Source of the DNA: Actinomadura livida
Lineage (GTDB): Bacteria; Actinomycetota; Actinomycetes; Streptosporangiales; Streptosporangiaceae
Length of the DNA: 64,000 nucleotides
Direction of reading: 5' to 3'
Assembly (NCBI RefSeq): GCF_014648675.1
Contig: NZ_BMRO01000008.1
Location: 62,001-126,000 of the forward strand
The notes beneath the pieces were generated by a model. The model saw only the letters and a program-made list of their open reading frames with translations. It had not been told where the DNA came from and made no database searches. Positions 48,671 to 57,862 of this stretch are shown one piece after another. The translations under genes and the position numbers were made by a program. Within the stretch, counting starts at the first letter, position 1. Each line of letters opens with the position of its first letter.

Positions 48671-49548
48671 TGATCCAGAAGACGCCCGGGAGGCCCCGGG
48701 CGCGGCGCGGCGGCGCCGTCGCGGGGCTGTGGAACGCCGGGCCCCTCACCCGGATCACGCTGCTGGCGACGATCGTGCTGTCGGTGTTCCCCATCTACTG
48801 GATGCTCGTCGTCGCGACCCGCACGAACGACGTCGTCGGCTCGACGCCGCCGCCGCTCGTCCCGGGCGGCGAGCTCGGCCGCAACCTGTCCCGGCTGTTC
48901 GGCAACGAGCAGGCGCACTTCACCCTCGGGCTGGTCAACTCCGCCATCGCCGCCACGACGGTCACCGTCTCCACGCTGCTGTTCGCCTCGCTCGCCGGCT
49001 TCGCCTTCGCCAAGCTGCGCTTCCGCGGCCGCGGCGCGCTGCTCCTGGTCATGCTGGCGACGATGATGGTGCCGGTGCAGATGGGCATCATCCCGCTGTA
49101 CATGCTGATGGCCGAGATCGGCTGGACGGGGGAGCTGCAGGCCGTCATCGTGCCGTTCCTGGTGACCGGGTTCGGCGTGTTCATGATGCGGCAGTACACG
49201 ATGCAGGCCCTCCCCGACGAGCTGATCGAGAGCGCCCGCATCGACGGCTGCTCGACCTTCCGCATCTACTGGAGCGTGGTCCTGCCCGTCATGCGCCCGG
49301 CCATGGCCGTCCTCGGCCTCTTCACGTTCATGCAGACCTGGAACGAGTTCATCTGGCCGCTGGCCGTGCTCGACCCCGACAACCCCACCGTCCAGTACTC
49401 CCTCAACCTGCTGAACGGCGCCTACTACACGGACTACTCGCTGATGTTCACCGGCACCGCGGTGGCAACGCTGCCGCTGCTCGCCGTCTTCGTGCTGTTC
49501 GGGCGGCAGATCATCAGCGGGATCATGGACGGCGCCCTCAAAGCATGA
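48667..49548 (+). CDS. Sugar ABC transporter permease (MalG type)
   Basis: 293 aa with six helices (LATIVLSVFPIYWMLVVATRTND; VTGFGVFMMRQYTMQALPDELIESARIDGCSTFRIYWSVVLPVMRP as EAA loop). ATG overlaps the previous stop by 4 bp, followed by a second ATG. Forms the channel with the MalF-type partner. Confidence 0.92.
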   Translation: MMIQKTPGRPRARRGGAVAGLWNAGPLTRITLLATIVLSVFPIYWMLVVATRTNDVVGSTPPPLVPGGELGRNLSRLFGNEQAHFTLGLVNSAIAATTVTVSTLLFASLAGFAFAKLRFRGRGALLLVMLATMMVPVQMGIIPLYMLMAEIGWTGELQAVIVPFLVTGFGVFMMRQYTMQALPDELIESARIDGCSTFRIYWSVVLPVMRPAMAVLGLFTFMQTWNEFIWPLAVLDPDNPTVQYSLNLLNGAYYTDYSLMFTGTAVATLPLLAVFVLFGRQIISGIMDGALKA

Positions 49549-50999
49549 GCCACCACTCGCCAGCGGAGAGACCAGCCAGAACGATGACGGCCACCACGCC
49601 CGATACCGACACGCCCCAGACCGACGCCCGGCCCCTGGCCTTCCCACCCGGCTTCGTCTGGGGCGCCGCCACCGCGGCGTACCAGATCGAGGGCGCGGCG
49701 CGGGACGACGGACGCGGCCCCTCGATCTGGGACACCTTCAGCCGCGTCCCGGGCAAGGTCGCGGGCGGGGACACCGGCGACGTGGCATGCGACCACTACC
49801 ACCGGTTCCGCGACGACATCGGCCTGATGGCCGGCCTGGGCCTGCCCGCCTACCGCTTCTCGGTGGCCTGGCCGCGGGTGCAGCCCGACGGCTCCGGCCC
49901 GGTCAACCCGCGCGGCATCGGCTTCTACGACCGGCTGGTCGACGAGGTGCTCCAGGCCGGGATCACGCCGTACGCCACCCTCTACCACTGGGACCTGCCG
50001 CAGGCGCTGGAGGACCGCGGCGGCTGGACGGCCCGCGACACCGCGCTGCGCTTCGCGGACTACACCGGCATCGTGCACGACCGCCTCGCCGACCGCGTCG
50101 ACACCTGGACGACGGTCAACGAGCCATGGGTGGCCGCGTACCTCGGGTACGCGGCGGGCGTGCACGCCCCCGGCCGGACCAGCGCCGCCGACGCCTTCCG
50201 CGCCGCGCACCACCTGCTCGTGGCGCACGGCCTGGCCACGCGGCGGCTGCGGGACGGCGGGGCTCGCCGCGTCTCGCTGACCCTCAACCTCGCCCCGATC
50301 GTCGCGGGCGGCACCTCGGAGCAGGACGCGGCCGCCGCCGACCTGGTGGACGCGATGCTGAACCGGCAGTTCCTCGACCCGGTGCTGCACGGCGCGTACG
50401 CCGAGCCGGTCCTGGCGGTGGCGGCCCGGCACGGGGGACTCGACCACGTCCGCGGTGACGACCTGACCGTGATCGCCGAGCCGATCGACTCACTCGGCAT
50501 CAACTACTACAACCCCACCTACGTTGCGGCCGCCCCCGGCACCCCGCCGAACCCCGCCTACCCCGGCTGCGCGGGCATCGCGTTCCCGCCGGCCGTGCCG
50601 CCGCTCACGGCGATGGGCTGGCCCATCGTCCCGGACGGCCTGGGCGACCTGCTGGTCCGGCTCAGCCGCGACTACCCGGGCGTGCCGCTCGTCGTCACCG
50701 AGAACGGCGCGGCGTTCGACGACGTCCCCGACGCGGACGGGCGGGTGCGCGACGACGCCCGCATCCGGTACCTCGACGGGCATCTGCGCGCCGCGCACGC
50801 CGCGCTCACCGCCGGTGCGGACCTGCGCGGGTATCTCGTATGGTCGCTTCTGGACAATTTCGAGTGGGCCGAGGGCTACGGCAAGAGGTTCGGCATCGTC
50901 TACGTCGACTACGCCGACGGGCGCCGCCTGCCCAAGGACAGCGCGCGGTGGTTCCGCGACGTCATCGCCCGCAACGGACTCGGGGGAGAACCGGCATGA
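49545..50999 (+). CDS. GH1 beta-glucosidase
   Basis: 484 aa TIM barrel without signal peptide, so cytoplasmic. N-terminal signature FPPGFVWGAATAAYQIEGAARDDGRGPSIWDTFSRVPGKV, acid/base Glu193 in TVNEPW, nucleophile Glu386 in VTENG, and WSLLDNFEWAEGYGKRFGIVYVDY. It hydrolyses imported beta-gluco-oligosaccharides to glucose. ATG 49545 overlaps the previous stop (ATGA); ATG 49584 in frame is an alternative start that would drop 13 residues. Confidence 0.93.
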   Translation: MSHHSPAERPARTMTATTPDTDTPQTDARPLAFPPGFVWGAATAAYQIEGAARDDGRGPSIWDTFSRVPGKVAGGDTGDVACDHYHRFRDDIGLMAGLGLPAYRFSVAWPRVQPDGSGPVNPRGIGFYDRLVDEVLQAGITPYATLYHWDLPQALEDRGGWTARDTALRFADYTGIVHDRLADRVDTWTTVNEPWVAAYLGYAAGVHAPGRTSAADAFRAAHHLLVAHGLATRRLRDGGARRVSLTLNLAPIVAGGTSEQDAAAADLVDAMLNRQFLDPVLHGAYAEPVLAVAARHGGLDHVRGDDLTVIAEPIDSLGINYYNPTYVAAAPGTPPNPAYPGCAGIAFPPAVPPLTAMGWPIVPDGLGDLLVRLSRDYPGVPLVVTENGAAFDDVPDADGRVRDDARIRYLDGHLRAAHAALTAGADLRGYLVWSLLDNFEWAEGYGKRFGIVYVDYADGRRLPKDSARWFRDVIARNGLGGEPA

Positions 51000-51988
51000 G
51001 ACGTCCCACGCTGGAGGCCGTGGCGGCCAGGGCGGGGGTCTCCCGCGCCACGGTGTCGCGCGTGGTCAACGGATCCGACACCGTGAACCCCGAGATCCGC
51101 GCGACCGTGCTGCGTGCTGTGGAGGAGCTCGGCTACGTCCCGAACTCGGCGGCCCGCAGCCTGGTCACCCAGCGCACCGGGTCGATCGGGCTGGTGGTCT
51201 CCGAGCCGCCCGCCCGCGTCTTCTCCGACGACCCCTTCTTCTCCCAGGTCATCCGCACGGTGAGCCAGGAGCTGGAGGCCGTCGACAGGCAGGTCGTGCT
51301 GATGATGCCGTCGTCGCCGGCGGGGCAGGCGAGGGTCGAGCGGTACGTCGCGGGCGGCCACGTGGACGGCGTCATCCTGCTGTCCCAGCACGGCGCGGAC
51401 CCGCTGCCCGCGGCGCTCCTGCGGACGGGCGTGCCCGTGGTGTCGCACGGCCGGCCGGTGTCCACGGCGAGGCCCCCGTACTGCGACGCCGACAACACCG
51501 GGGGCGCGCGGGCCGCCGTGCAGCACCTCCTGTCCCGGGGCCGGCGGCGCATCGCCACCATCAGCGGCCCGCCCGACATGTCCGCGGCGCTGGACCGGCT
51601 GGCCGGCTACCGCGAGCTGCTCTCCGACAGCGGCCGCCGGTCGCTGGCCGCCATCGGGGACTTCACCCGCGAGTCGGGGGCGGCCGCGATGAGCCAGCTC
51701 CTGGAGGACGACCCCGACCTCGACGCGGTGTTCGCCGCGAGCGACCTGATGGCGATCGGCGCCCTGTACACGCTGCGGAAGTCGGGCCGCCGCGTGCCCG
51801 AGGACGTCGCCGTCGTCGGCTTCGACGACATCGACGCCGCCCGCTTCACCGATCCGCCGCTCACCACCGTCCGGCAGCCGATCGCCGAGGTCGCCAAGAC
51901 CATCGTCCAGATGCTCGTCGACGGAGTCGACGACAAGGCGGACCCGGTGATCTTCCCCACCGACCTCATCGTCCGCGACTCCACCTGA
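50996..51988 (+). CDS. LacI-family regulator (CebR-like)
   Basis: 330 aa. N-terminal HTH RPTLEAVAARAGVSRATVSRVVNGSDTVNPEIRATVLRAVEELGYVPNSAARSL with hinge, then a periplasmic-binding-like effector domain (IGLVVSEPPARVFSDDPFFSQVI; GVILLSQHG; AVFAASDLMAIGALYTLRKSGRRVPEDVAVVGFDD). Likely senses a disaccharide such as laminaribiose or cellobiose and releases the two GAGAGCGCTCTC sites. Overlaps the GH1 stop (ATGA). Confidence 0.93.
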   Translation: MRRPTLEAVAARAGVSRATVSRVVNGSDTVNPEIRATVLRAVEELGYVPNSAARSLVTQRTGSIGLVVSEPPARVFSDDPFFSQVIRTVSQELEAVDRQVVLMMPSSPAGQARVERYVAGGHVDGVILLSQHGADPLPAALLRTGVPVVSHGRPVSTARPPYCDADNTGGARAAVQHLLSRGRRRIATISGPPDMSAALDRLAGYRELLSDSGRRSLAAIGDFTRESGAAAMSQLLEDDPDLDAVFAASDLMAIGALYTLRKSGRRVPEDVAVVGFDDIDAARFTDPPLTTVRQPIAEVAKTIVQMLVDGVDDKADPVIFPTDLIVRDST

Positions 51989-52005
51989 CCCGCAAGCGAG
52001 CGGGT
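51988..52005 (+). terminator. Short hairpin after the LacI stop
   Basis: ACCCGC-N6-GCGGGT overlaps the stop codon region of the LacI gene; a 6-bp stem only, so a weak terminator candidate at the end of the glucan operon. Confidence 0.4.
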
Positions 52006-52193
52006 GCCCTCGTCGGACTCAGGAGAAGCCCGACGCCGCCACCTCTTCTGCGTGACCCCTGCGATCGGGTCTGGAGTTGAAGCGGTCGATTTCGGTCGGT
52101 CGTTAGCGTGTCCGAAACCCGGGTTATCTGGACTTTACCCCGGTGGGTTCCTAATCTCGGCAGCGGTGACCGAATCACGTTCATGGGAGTGGA

Positions 52194-53411
52194 ATGACCA
52201 CCAGTCCGGAACTTCCCGATATCTTGGCGGACGGCTTTGCCGCCGACCCCTACAGCGCCTATGGAGTGCTGCGCGAGAAGGCGCCGCTCTTCTGGCATGA
52301 GGGGACGCAGAGCTACGTGATCTCACGGTACGAGGACGTGGCGCGGGCCTTCCGGGACCCGGTGTTCACCACCGCGAATTACGACTGGCAGCTCGAACCC
52401 GTGCACGGGCGGACGATTCTGCAGCTCAGCGGCCGGGAGCACGCGGTCCGGCGGGGCCTGGTGGCGCCCGCGTTCCGCGGTGACGAGCTGCGGGACAAAT
52501 TCCTGCCGGTCATCGAGCGGAACGCGCGCACCCTGATCGACGATTTCCGCGACGCGGGAAAGGTGGAACTGGTAGGCCAGTTCAGCACGCACTTCCCGAT
52601 CAATGTCATCGTCGACATGCTCGGGCTCGACCAGGCGGACCACGCGCGGTTCCAGCGCTGGTACACCTCGATCATCGCGTTCCTGGGGAACCTCGCCCAG
52701 GATCCCGAGGTCGCGGAGGCCGGGCTGCGGACCCGGGAGGAACTCGCCGCCTACATGCTCCCGATCATCGCCCGCCGCCGCGAGGAGCCCGGGGACGACC
52801 TGCTGTCGCGGCTGTGCCTGGCGGAGATCGACGGGACGCGGATGAGCGACGAGGACATCAAGGCGTTCGTCAGCCTGCTCCTGGCCGCGGGCGGCGAGAC
52901 GACCGACAAGGCCGTCTCCGCGCTGTTCGCGAACCTGCTCGCCCACCCGGACCAGCTCGCGGCCGTGCAGCGGGACCGCGAGCTGATCCCGCGGGCGTTC
53001 GCCGAGACGCTGCGCTACTCGCCGCCCGTCCACATGATCATGCGGCAGCCGGCCGAGGACGTGGCGGTCACCGGCGGGACGATCCCCGCCGGCAGCACGG
53101 TCACCTGCCTGATCGGCGCGGCCAACCGGGACCCCGAGCGCTACCGGGACCCCGGCCGCTTCGACATCTTCCGGGACGACCTGACCACCACGAGCGCGTT
53201 CTCCGCCGCGGCCGACCACCTGGCGTTCGCGCTGGGACGGCACTTCTGCGTCGGCGCGCTGCTGGCCAAGACGGAGATCGAGGTCGGGACGAACATGCTG
53301 CTGGACGCCATGCCCGACGTCCGGCTGGCGGCCGGGGCCGACCCGGTCGAACACGGTGTGTTCACCCGCGGCCCCGCGCGCCTGCCGCTGGAGTTCACGC
53401 CCCAGGGCTGA
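52194..53411 (+). CDS. Cytochrome P450
   Basis: 405 aa. I-helix LLAAGGETTDKAVSALF, ExxR in FAETLRYSPPVHMIMR (about 273), heme-binding loop FALGRHFCVGALLAKTE with Cys352. Typical soluble class I bacterial P450, which needs ferredoxin and ferredoxin reductase; neither is adjacent. A perfect AACCCGGGTT palindrome lies at 52116-52125 upstream. Its last 17 bp overlap the convergent cvnE P450 gene. Confidence 0.93.
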   Translation: MTTSPELPDILADGFAADPYSAYGVLREKAPLFWHEGTQSYVISRYEDVARAFRDPVFTTANYDWQLEPVHGRTILQLSGREHAVRRGLVAPAFRGDELRDKFLPVIERNARTLIDDFRDAGKVELVGQFSTHFPINVIVDMLGLDQADHARFQRWYTSIIAFLGNLAQDPEVAEAGLRTREELAAYMLPIIARRREEPGDDLLSRLCLAEIDGTRMSDEDIKAFVSLLLAAGGETTDKAVSALFANLLAHPDQLAAVQRDRELIPRAFAETLRYSPPVHMIMRQPAEDVAVTGGTIPAGSTVTCLIGAANRDPERYRDPGRFDIFRDDLTTTSAFSAAADHLAFALGRHFCVGALLAKTEIEVGTNMLLDAMPDVRLAAGADPVEHGVFTRGPARLPLEFTPQG

Positions 53412-54675
53412 ACGGCACCGCGCCGAGCCGGTGGGCGGCCGGGCTGAAGGTGACGGGGAGCGAGTGCAGGCCCCGCATCCAGAAGGACGGCCGCCACTCC
53501 AGGCCGTCCGGCGCGACGGCCAGCTCGATGTCCGGCAGGCGGTCGAGCAGCACCTCGATGGCCGTCCGCGCGATGACCTCGGCGTGCTCGGGGGCGGGGA
53601 ACGGGCAGCCGTGCTCGCCGTGCCCGAACGACAGGTGCGCGCGGTTGCCGGTGGCGGCGCCGGCCTCGGGCCTGACCTGGGGGTCGGCGTTCGCCGCGGC
53701 CAGCCCCATGACCAGCAGGTCGCCGGCGCGGATGTCGCGCCCCCCGAGCCGGCAGCCGTGCACCGCCCAGCGGCCGATGAAGTTCTGGGTGGGGGTGTCC
53801 TCCCAGAGCACCTGGGTGAGCGCCTGGTCGACGCTGCTCCTGCCGCCCTGGAACGTCATGGAGAAGTGGTCGTCGACCAGCATCAGCCGCAGGGCGTTGC
53901 CGATCCAGTTGCCGGTGGGCTGCTGCGCGGCGGCCATCACCACCAGCAGGTCGATGATCACCTCTTCGGCGCTGAGCCCGGCCGGATGCGCCAGCAGCCG
54001 GGACGGGAAGTCCGGCCCCGGGCGCTGCCGCCGCTCGGCGACCAGGTCCGTCATGCGCTGCTGGATGCGCTGGTGCGCCGCGACGGCCTTCTCGTCGGCG
54101 TCCAGGGACTCGGCGACGTCCTGCACGAGGGCGGGCACGTCGGAGTCGGGCAGCCCGAAGAGCCGGGCGATGACCAGCAGCGGGATGCGGTGCGAGTACT
54201 GGTCGACGAGGTCGGCCTCCCCGGTCCCGGCGAACTCGTCGATGAGCCCGTCGGCGAGCTCCTCGCAGATGGCGGCGAGCTCGGTGCGGTGGACGGCGTC
54301 GAGGGCGTCGCCGATCGCGCCGGCCCGCCGCTGGTGCTCCTCCCCCTCGGCGAACATCACCGACGGCGTCCACCCGACGTAGGGCATGAGCGGCCAGTCG
54401 TCGGGGACCTGGTCCCAGGCGTTCCAGCGCCGGCAGTCGCGCGCGAACAGCATGGGGTTGCTGGTGATGTGGTTGACCTCCCGGTAGCCGACGACGAACC
54501 ACGCGGGGACGTCGCCGTCCAGCAGGACCGGGACCACGGGGCCGTGGTCCCGGCGCAGTTCGCGGTAGAGCGTGTCGGGGTCCCGGGCGACGGCGGCCCC
54601 GTACAGCCGCACGGCGCCGTCGTCCTGCGGGCTGTCCCCGGCGGGGGCGGACGACGGGACGGACGATTCGGTCAC
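53395..54675 (-). CDS. cvnE: Conservon P450 (CvnE)
   Basis: 426 aa. Heme loop LSFGHGEHGCPFPAPEHAE with Cys357; ExxR-type region around LWEDTPTQNFIGR; the I-helix reads VVMAAAQQPTGNW, lacking the usual AGxET, as in cvnE-group P450s I remember. GTG start overlaps the cvnD stop (GTGA) and follows AGGAGGT. Last gene of the conservon; probable physiological role is in a membrane-bound G-protein-like signalling complex, not a known metabolic step. Confidence 0.88.
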   Translation of the reverse strand: MTESSVPSSAPAGDSPQDDGAVRLYGAAVARDPDTLYRELRRDHGPVVPVLLDGDVPAWFVVGYREVNHITSNPMLFARDCRRWNAWDQVPDDWPLMPYVGWTPSVMFAEGEEHQRRAGAIGDALDAVHRTELAAICEELADGLIDEFAGTGEADLVDQYSHRIPLLVIARLFGLPDSDVPALVQDVAESLDADEKAVAAHQRIQQRMTDLVAERRQRPGPDFPSRLLAHPAGLSAEEVIIDLLVVMAAAQQPTGNWIGNALRLMLVDDHFSMTFQGGRSSVDQALTQVLWEDTPTQNFIGRWAVHGCRLGGRDIRAGDLLVMGLAAANADPQVRPEAGAATGNRAHLSFGHGEHGCPFPAPEHAEVIARTAIEVLLDRLPDIELAVAPDGLEWRPSFWMRGLHSLPVTFSPAAHRLGAVPFSPGA

Positions 54676-55316
54676 GGTGCGACCTCCTGGACGGCGGACG
54701 GTTCGCGGAGATGGGTGAGGTGCCGGACGAGCGTGATCAGCACGGACTTGGAGGACTCCCGGGTGCGGGCGTCGCACTCGACCAGCGGGATCCCGTCGTC
54801 GAGGGAGAGCGCGTCCCGGACCCGGTCGAGCCGCGGCCGCGGGCCGTCGAACCGGTTGACCGCCACCACGAACGGCATGGCGTGCGCTTCGAGGCGGTCG
54901 ACGCTGTAGAAGCACTCCTCCAGCCGGCGCGTGTCCACCAGGACGATGGCGCCGAGGCTTCCGGAGAACAGCTGATCCCACAGGAACCAGAACCGCTCCT
55001 GGCCGGGCGCCCCGAACAGGTAGAGCACCCGCTGCTCGTCCAGCGAGATGCGGCCGAAGTCGAAGGCGACCGTGGTGGTGCGCTTCGACTCGACCCGGCC
55101 GGGGTCGTCGATCCCGATCCCGGCCCGCGTCATGGTCTCCTCGGTGCTGAGCGGCCTGATCTCGCTCACCGAGCCGACCATGGTGGTCTTGCCGACGCCG
55201 AATCCGCCGACGATCACGATCTTCAGCGCGTCCCGCGCGGTCTGCCGCAGCGGCGTCCCGGCGAACCGGTCGCCGGGCTGTGCGCCCGCTGCCGGGTCAA
55301 ATGCTTTCGAGTCCAA
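54672..55316 (-). CDS. cvnD: Conservon GTPase (CvnD)
   Basis: 214 aa small G protein. G1 VGGFGVGKTTMVGSVSEI (about 35-50), G3-like LYLFGAPGQERFWFLWDQL, G4-like VAVNRFD. The GAPGQ version of the Walker B region is characteristic of this actinobacterial family. TTG start with 20-bp overlap of cvnC. Works with CvnA-C as a prokaryotic mimic of receptor-coupled G-protein signalling. Confidence 0.93.
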   Translation of the reverse strand: MDSKAFDPAAGAQPGDRFAGTPLRQTARDALKIVIVGGFGVGKTTMVGSVSEIRPLSTEETMTRAGIGIDDPGRVESKRTTTVAFDFGRISLDEQRVLYLFGAPGQERFWFLWDQLFSGSLGAIVLVDTRRLEECFYSVDRLEAHAMPFVVAVNRFDGPRPRLDRVRDALSLDDGIPLVECDARTRESSKSVLITLVRHLTHLREPSAVQEVAP

Positions 55317-55662
55317 CGAGCACCTGCTTCAGCGTTTCCAGGTCGGCCGCGTACGCGGTTGGGGCGGCGGCCGAGGACGGATGGCGGACGGTGATGCGGC
55401 CCATGTCGCGCAGGTCGAGCAGCAGGATCTTCATCACGCTCACCGGCAGCCGCAACCGGGCGGACAGCTCGACGACCGCGACCGGGTTGCCGCGGCAGAG
55501 CCGCAGGATCGCGGCGTGCTCGGACTGCATGCCGGGCTCGGGCTCGTCCTCGGCGACGATCAGCGCCACCAGGTCGAGCGTGTCGTCGCCCGCCTCGGAG
55601 CGTCCCCGCGTCACGGTGTAGAGCCGGTCGGGGTCCTCCCTGTCGAGAGGGCGGGGGTTCAT
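55297..55662 (-). CDS. cvnC: Conservon DUF742 protein (CvnC)
   Basis: 121 aa: DRLYTVTRGRS, then LVALIVAEDEPEPGMQSEHAAILRLCRGNPVAVVELSARLRLPVSVMKILLLDLRDMGRITVRHP, a winged-helix-like fold found in every cvn operon. ATG overlaps the cvnB stop by 4 bp. Regulatory partner of CvnD. Confidence 0.93.
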   Translation of the reverse strand: MNPRPLDREDPDRLYTVTRGRSEAGDDTLDLVALIVAEDEPEPGMQSEHAAILRLCRGNPVAVVELSARLRLPVSVMKILLLDLRDMGRITVRHPSSAAAPTAYAADLETLKQVLVGLESI

Positions 55663-56072
55663 GAGCGGACGTCGTGCTCGAGTCTGCGTGGCGCGGCCGT
55701 CAGGTATCCGCCGATCTGCTCGACCAGCTCGTTCATGCAGTGCCCCACCAGGCCGACGTCGGCGATCTCGTCCGCGACCACGGCCAGGTGCGCGCCCTGG
55801 CCGGCCGGGACGATGAGCAGGACGCCGCCGGCGAACTCCACCATCGACTGACCCGCTCCGAGGCCCTCGCCGAACTCGGCGGACGCGCTCAGCGACAGGC
55901 TCTGGATGCCGGACGCGATGGCGGCGAGCTGGTCCGCCCGGTCCTCGTCGAGGCCGGCCGTGAAGCAGATCTTGAGGCCGTCGCTGGACAGCACCAGGAC
56001 GTGCCGGGCACCCGGTGCGCGGTCCACGAGGCCCGCGAGCAACCAGTCAAGATCACGCTGATCGGTGTTCAT
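55659..56072 (-). CDS. cvnB: Conservon roadblock/LC7 protein (CvnB)
   Basis: 137 aa: LDWLLAGLVDRAPGARHVLVLSSDGLKICFTAGLDEDRADQLAAIASGIQSLSLSASAEFGEGLGAGQSMVEFAGGVLLIVPAGQGAHLAVVADEIADVG, the roadblock/LC7 fold. Such proteins act as GTPase regulators (MglB-like) for CvnD. ATG 56072 chosen; a longer frame would overlap cvnA. Confidence 0.92.
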   Translation of the reverse strand: MNTDQRDLDWLLAGLVDRAPGARHVLVLSSDGLKICFTAGLDEDRADQLAAIASGIQSLSLSASAEFGEGLGAGQSMVEFAGGVLLIVPAGQGAHLAVVADEIADVGLVGHCMNELVEQIGGYLTAAPRRLEHDVRS

Positions 56073-56164
56073 CCGTTCCCAGGGCGGCCGGTGGTCCGGG
56101 GACGCCCCTCCTCCCATCTGTGGATCCTGCTGTCCGTCGTTCTCCGCGGGGCCTGCCGCGGATC

Positions 56165-57862
56165 TCACTCGTCCGCGGCGGGCCCGGTCCCCCCCGAGCC
56201 GGTCCCCCCTGAGCCGGTCCCCCCGGTGCCTGTTCTCCCGGTGCCTGTTCTCCCGCTCCCGGTCACCTCGGTCCCGGCCTCGTCCGGCTCGGCCGCGGAC
56301 GCGGCCGGGGCGCCGGCCGCGGACTGGCGGAACGCGGCGAACCGGGTCCCGGTGTCGCGCGGACGGGGCTCGCTCGCCGCGGGCCGTCCCGCGGGCGCGC
56401 TCGCGAGGGCCGCGCCGCGTCTGCGTTTGGGCAGGACCAGATCATCGGATTCCATGCCGTCCGACTGGGGCATCGTGACCTCGCGCTTCGGCTCCACCGG
56501 ACGGCGCGCCGCGGGAACGGCGGCGTACTCCGCGTCCGCGGCCTCGGGCGGGGTGTAGACGATGAGCTTGGCGGGGATCAGCACGATCACGCCGATGCCG
56601 CCGCGCGAGGACGGGCGGAAGCTGACCCGCAGGTCGTGCTTGCGGGCGAGCCGGCCGACGACGGCCAGGCCGAGCCTGGTGCCGGGCAGCGAGCTGAGGT
56701 CGGCGGCCTCGGAGACGAGCCGCTCGGCGCGCTGCCGTTCGCGCTGCCGCATGCCCAGGCCGCCGTCCTCGATCGTGACGAGGATCCCCGCGTCCTCCTC
56801 CTCGACGTACACGTGCACGATGCTGCCCTGCGGGGAGAAGTTGGCGGCGTTGTCCATCAGCTCCGCCAGCGCGTGGATCACGCCCTCCGCGGCGAAGCCG
56901 GCGACCGCGGCGGTGCTGGTCAGGTGGTACTGGACGCGCTGGTACGCGCCGATCCGGCCCATGGCGCCGCGCAGCACGCTCTCCATGACGATCGGCTTGG
57001 TCCAGCGCCGCCCCGACCGGCCGCCGCTGAGCAGCGCGATGCTGTCGGCCAGCCGGCCCAGCTGGGAGACGTCGTGGTCGAGGCCGAGCAGGTCGCCGAA
57101 GACCTTGTCGTCGCCGTAGCGGTCCTCCAGCTCGCGCAGCTCGCCGAGCATCCGGGTCGTCCGCGCCTGGATCCGCGCGGCGGCGCTCGCGCAGGCCGCC
57201 AGCGCGGCGGCGCTGGTCCGCTCGCCCTCGGCGAGGTCCTCGGCGACCCGGTGCAGGACGCGCCGCGTCGAGTCGTGGGCGGGTTCCGTGAGCTCGGCCA
57301 GGACGGCGGGCACGGCGGCCCGGTCCTGCCTGATCCGGGTGGCCAGGGCGGGCAGCGCGGTGTCGGCGAGCCAGGCCACCTCCGCGTCCAGTGCGGCCGA
57401 CTCCGCCCGCACCTGCGCCTCCGCGCGCTGGCCGGCCGCGAGGCCGTCCACGACGATGCGCAGCAGCCGTCCGAGGGCCCGGTCGGTCACCGGCGGGAAG
57501 CCGACCAGCACCTTCTCGGGCGGGGCGCCGTCGCGCAGCCGGGCGACCAGGGTGGGCAGCGGCCCGTCGACCAGCTCCGCGAGCTGCCGCTCCAGCCGGT
57601 CGTCCTGGACGCTGATCTGCGCCAGCCGGCCCTGCAGCCGCCGGTTGTCCGCGGCGAAGTACACGGCGACCGCGACGGCGGCGCTGAGCGCGAGGACCAT
57701 GGTCCCCCCGCCGGCCGCGACCAGGGAGCGGGAGTGCGGGCCGACGGCGAGGAGAGCGGCCAGCCAGGCGCTGCCGCCGACGATCGCCGTGATGAGCCAC
57801 GCCAGGAGTGCGCGTTCCAGCGGAGCGCGCTCGATGCGGAATCGGCCTGCGGGTACCGGCAT
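56165..57862 (-). CDS. cvnA: Conservon sensor kinase-like protein (CvnA)
   Basis: 565 aa. Two N-terminal helices (LLAWLITAIVGGSAWLAALLAV; GGTMVLALSAAVAVAVYFAA), a long helical signalling part (about 75-320), HATPase domain (VIHALAELMDNAANFSPQGSIVHVYVEEEDAGILVTIEDGGLGM; LGLAVVGRLARKHDLRVSF), then a disordered C-terminus ending in GTG repeats. No HisKA phospho-acceptor motif of the usual kind is visible, as is normal for CvnA. ATG 57862 follows AGGACAGG. It heads the cvnABCDE operon. Confidence 0.92.
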   Translation of the reverse strand: MPVPAGRFRIERAPLERALLAWLITAIVGGSAWLAALLAVGPHSRSLVAAGGGTMVLALSAAVAVAVYFAADNRRLQGRLAQISVQDDRLERQLAELVDGPLPTLVARLRDGAPPEKVLVGFPPVTDRALGRLLRIVVDGLAAGQRAEAQVRAESAALDAEVAWLADTALPALATRIRQDRAAVPAVLAELTEPAHDSTRRVLHRVAEDLAEGERTSAAALAACASAAARIQARTTRMLGELRELEDRYGDDKVFGDLLGLDHDVSQLGRLADSIALLSGGRSGRRWTKPIVMESVLRGAMGRIGAYQRVQYHLTSTAAVAGFAAEGVIHALAELMDNAANFSPQGSIVHVYVEEEDAGILVTIEDGGLGMRQRERQRAERLVSEAADLSSLPGTRLGLAVVGRLARKHDLRVSFRPSSRGGIGVIVLIPAKLIVYTPPEAADAEYAAVPAARRPVEPKREVTMPQSDGMESDDLVLPKRRRGAALASAPAGRPAASEPRPRDTGTRFAAFRQSAAGAPAASAAEPDEAGTEVTGSGRTGTGRTGTGGTGSGGTGSGGTGPAADE

